Origin: an uncultured Mycoplasma sp.
GTDB taxonomy: Bacteria; Bacillota_I; Bacilli_A; Mycoplasmatales; Metamycoplasmataceae
Direction: 5' to 3'
DNA: 15,003 nucleotides
NCBI GenBank assembly: GCA_946998935.1
Contig: CAMQBE010000002.1
Coordinates: 1-15,003, forward strand
Below are positions 10,396-15,003 of the stretch, piece by piece. Made by a program: the position numbers and the translations under genes. Below the pieces are notes generated by a model, which was not told the DNA's origin, did no database searches, and was given only the letters and a program-made list of their open reading frames with translations. The number at the start of each line of letters is the position of its first letter. Positions within the stretch are counted from its first letter, which is position 1.

Positions 10396-10403
<8 letters not shown>
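6771..10403 (+). CDS. rpoB: DNA-directed RNA polymerase subunit beta
   Basis: 1210 aa, close to the ~1190 aa of Bacillus RpoB. It forms one half of the RNA polymerase active-site cleft. Recognisable blocks include the rifampicin-pocket region [19 protein letters not shown] (about 512-530) followed by [12 protein letters not shown] and [26 protein letters not shown] with the conserved acidic pair E810/D811; [13 protein letters not shown] (about 960-972), basic residues near the active site; and the C-terminal [18 protein letters not shown], which binds beta'. TGA encodes Trp at 6870-6872, 7329-7331, 7971-7973 and 10125-10127. The start is the ATG 10 nt after GAAGGAG. The pocket carries Asn at residue 529, equivalent to E. 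coli position 526 (see findings). Its last 8 bases overlap the start of rpoC. No rplJ-rplL precedes it. Confidence 0.99.
10384..10390 (+). promoter_or_regulatory. Shine-Dalgarno of rpoC, inside the rpoB coding end
   Basis: TAGGAGG lies 5 bases before the rpoC ATG (10396-10398), within the last codons of rpoB. It fixes the rpoC start. The stop of rpoB lies just past that ATG, so rpoC translation is probably coupled to rpoB, helping keep the two subunits balanced. Confidence 0.85.
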
Positions 10404-14889
<4,486 letters not shown>

Positions 14890-14896
14890 AATAATG

Positions 14897-14930
14897 AATA
14901 GAGGTGCTTAGCCATCTCTATTTTTATTTT
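14897..14930 (+). terminator. Intrinsic terminator of rpoBC
   Basis: Seven bases after the rpoC TAG, a 10-bp stem (14897-14906 with 14913-14922, one G.U pair) encloses the loop CTTAGC and is followed by a T-rich tail (TTTATTTT). This is a standard Rho-independent terminator closing the rpoB-rpoC unit. Confidence 0.85.
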
Positions 14931-14976
14931 GTATTCATGATAATGCTGCAAAAATAACGTATTTTTTCTTTTAAGT

Positions 14977-14982
14977 TATAAT
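14977..14982 (+). promoter_or_regulatory. Candidate -10 box for a gene beyond the window
   Basis: A perfect TATAAT lies 46 bases after the rpoBC terminator, so the next plus-strand gene probably has its own promoter, with a start near 14989. There is no clear -35 (ATAACG at 17 bp). The target gene is not visible. Confidence 0.45.
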
Positions 14983-15003
14983 AATACTATCTTTGCGACT
15001 GTA

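Overview
This window comes from a mollicute, a Mycoplasma-type bacterium. The DNA is very AT-rich. Five long genes stay open only if TGA is read as tryptophan (genetic code 4); they then end on TAA or TAG. TGA codons fall where Trp is conserved, for example the TGA at 10125-10127 in rpoB, inside the conserved GEMETWALESYGA block. The long RpoC and its modified zinc motif suggest the hominis group of mycoplasmas, but that placement is inference.

Layout. (1) 2-583 (+): the 3' two thirds of a stand-alone 5'-3' exonuclease, related to the N-terminal domain of DNA polymerase I. (2) 613-643: a hairpin terminator shared with the convergent polC. (3) 642-5060 (-): polC, the replicative Gram-positive-type DNA polymerase III alpha subunit, complete at 1472 aa. 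(4) 5061-5296: AT-rich spacer with one inverted repeat. (5) 5297-6349 (-): a two-helix membrane protein resembling DUF3137 proteins, with a perfect TATAAT box just before its ATG. (6) 6350-6770: divergent intergenic region with an 18-base T homopolymer, an A-rich UP-like element, the rpoBC promoter and a potentially structured leader. (7) 6771-10403 (+) rpoB and 10396-14889 (+) rpoC, overlapping by 8 bases with a strong Shine-Dalgarno inside the end of rpoB. (8) 14897-14930: the rpoC terminator, then a likely promoter for a gene beyond the window.

The genes are core information-processing machinery: a replicative polymerase with its own proofreading exonuclease, an exonuclease suited to primer removal and repair, and the two large RNA polymerase subunits. 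The rpoBC pair is not preceded by rplJ-rplL and has its own promoter and leader. I found no mobile element, CRISPR array, rRNA or tRNA.

The most notable points are: loss of most metal ligands in the PolC PHP domain while the inserted DEDDh exonuclease stays intact; the rpoB leader, whose long-range stem ends in a U-run; the T18 tract upstream of the rpoBC promoter; the TATAAT-to-ATG spacing of the DUF3137-like gene, which predicts a leaderless mRNA; and Asn at the rifampicin-contact position of RpoB. None amounts to a clearly new system.
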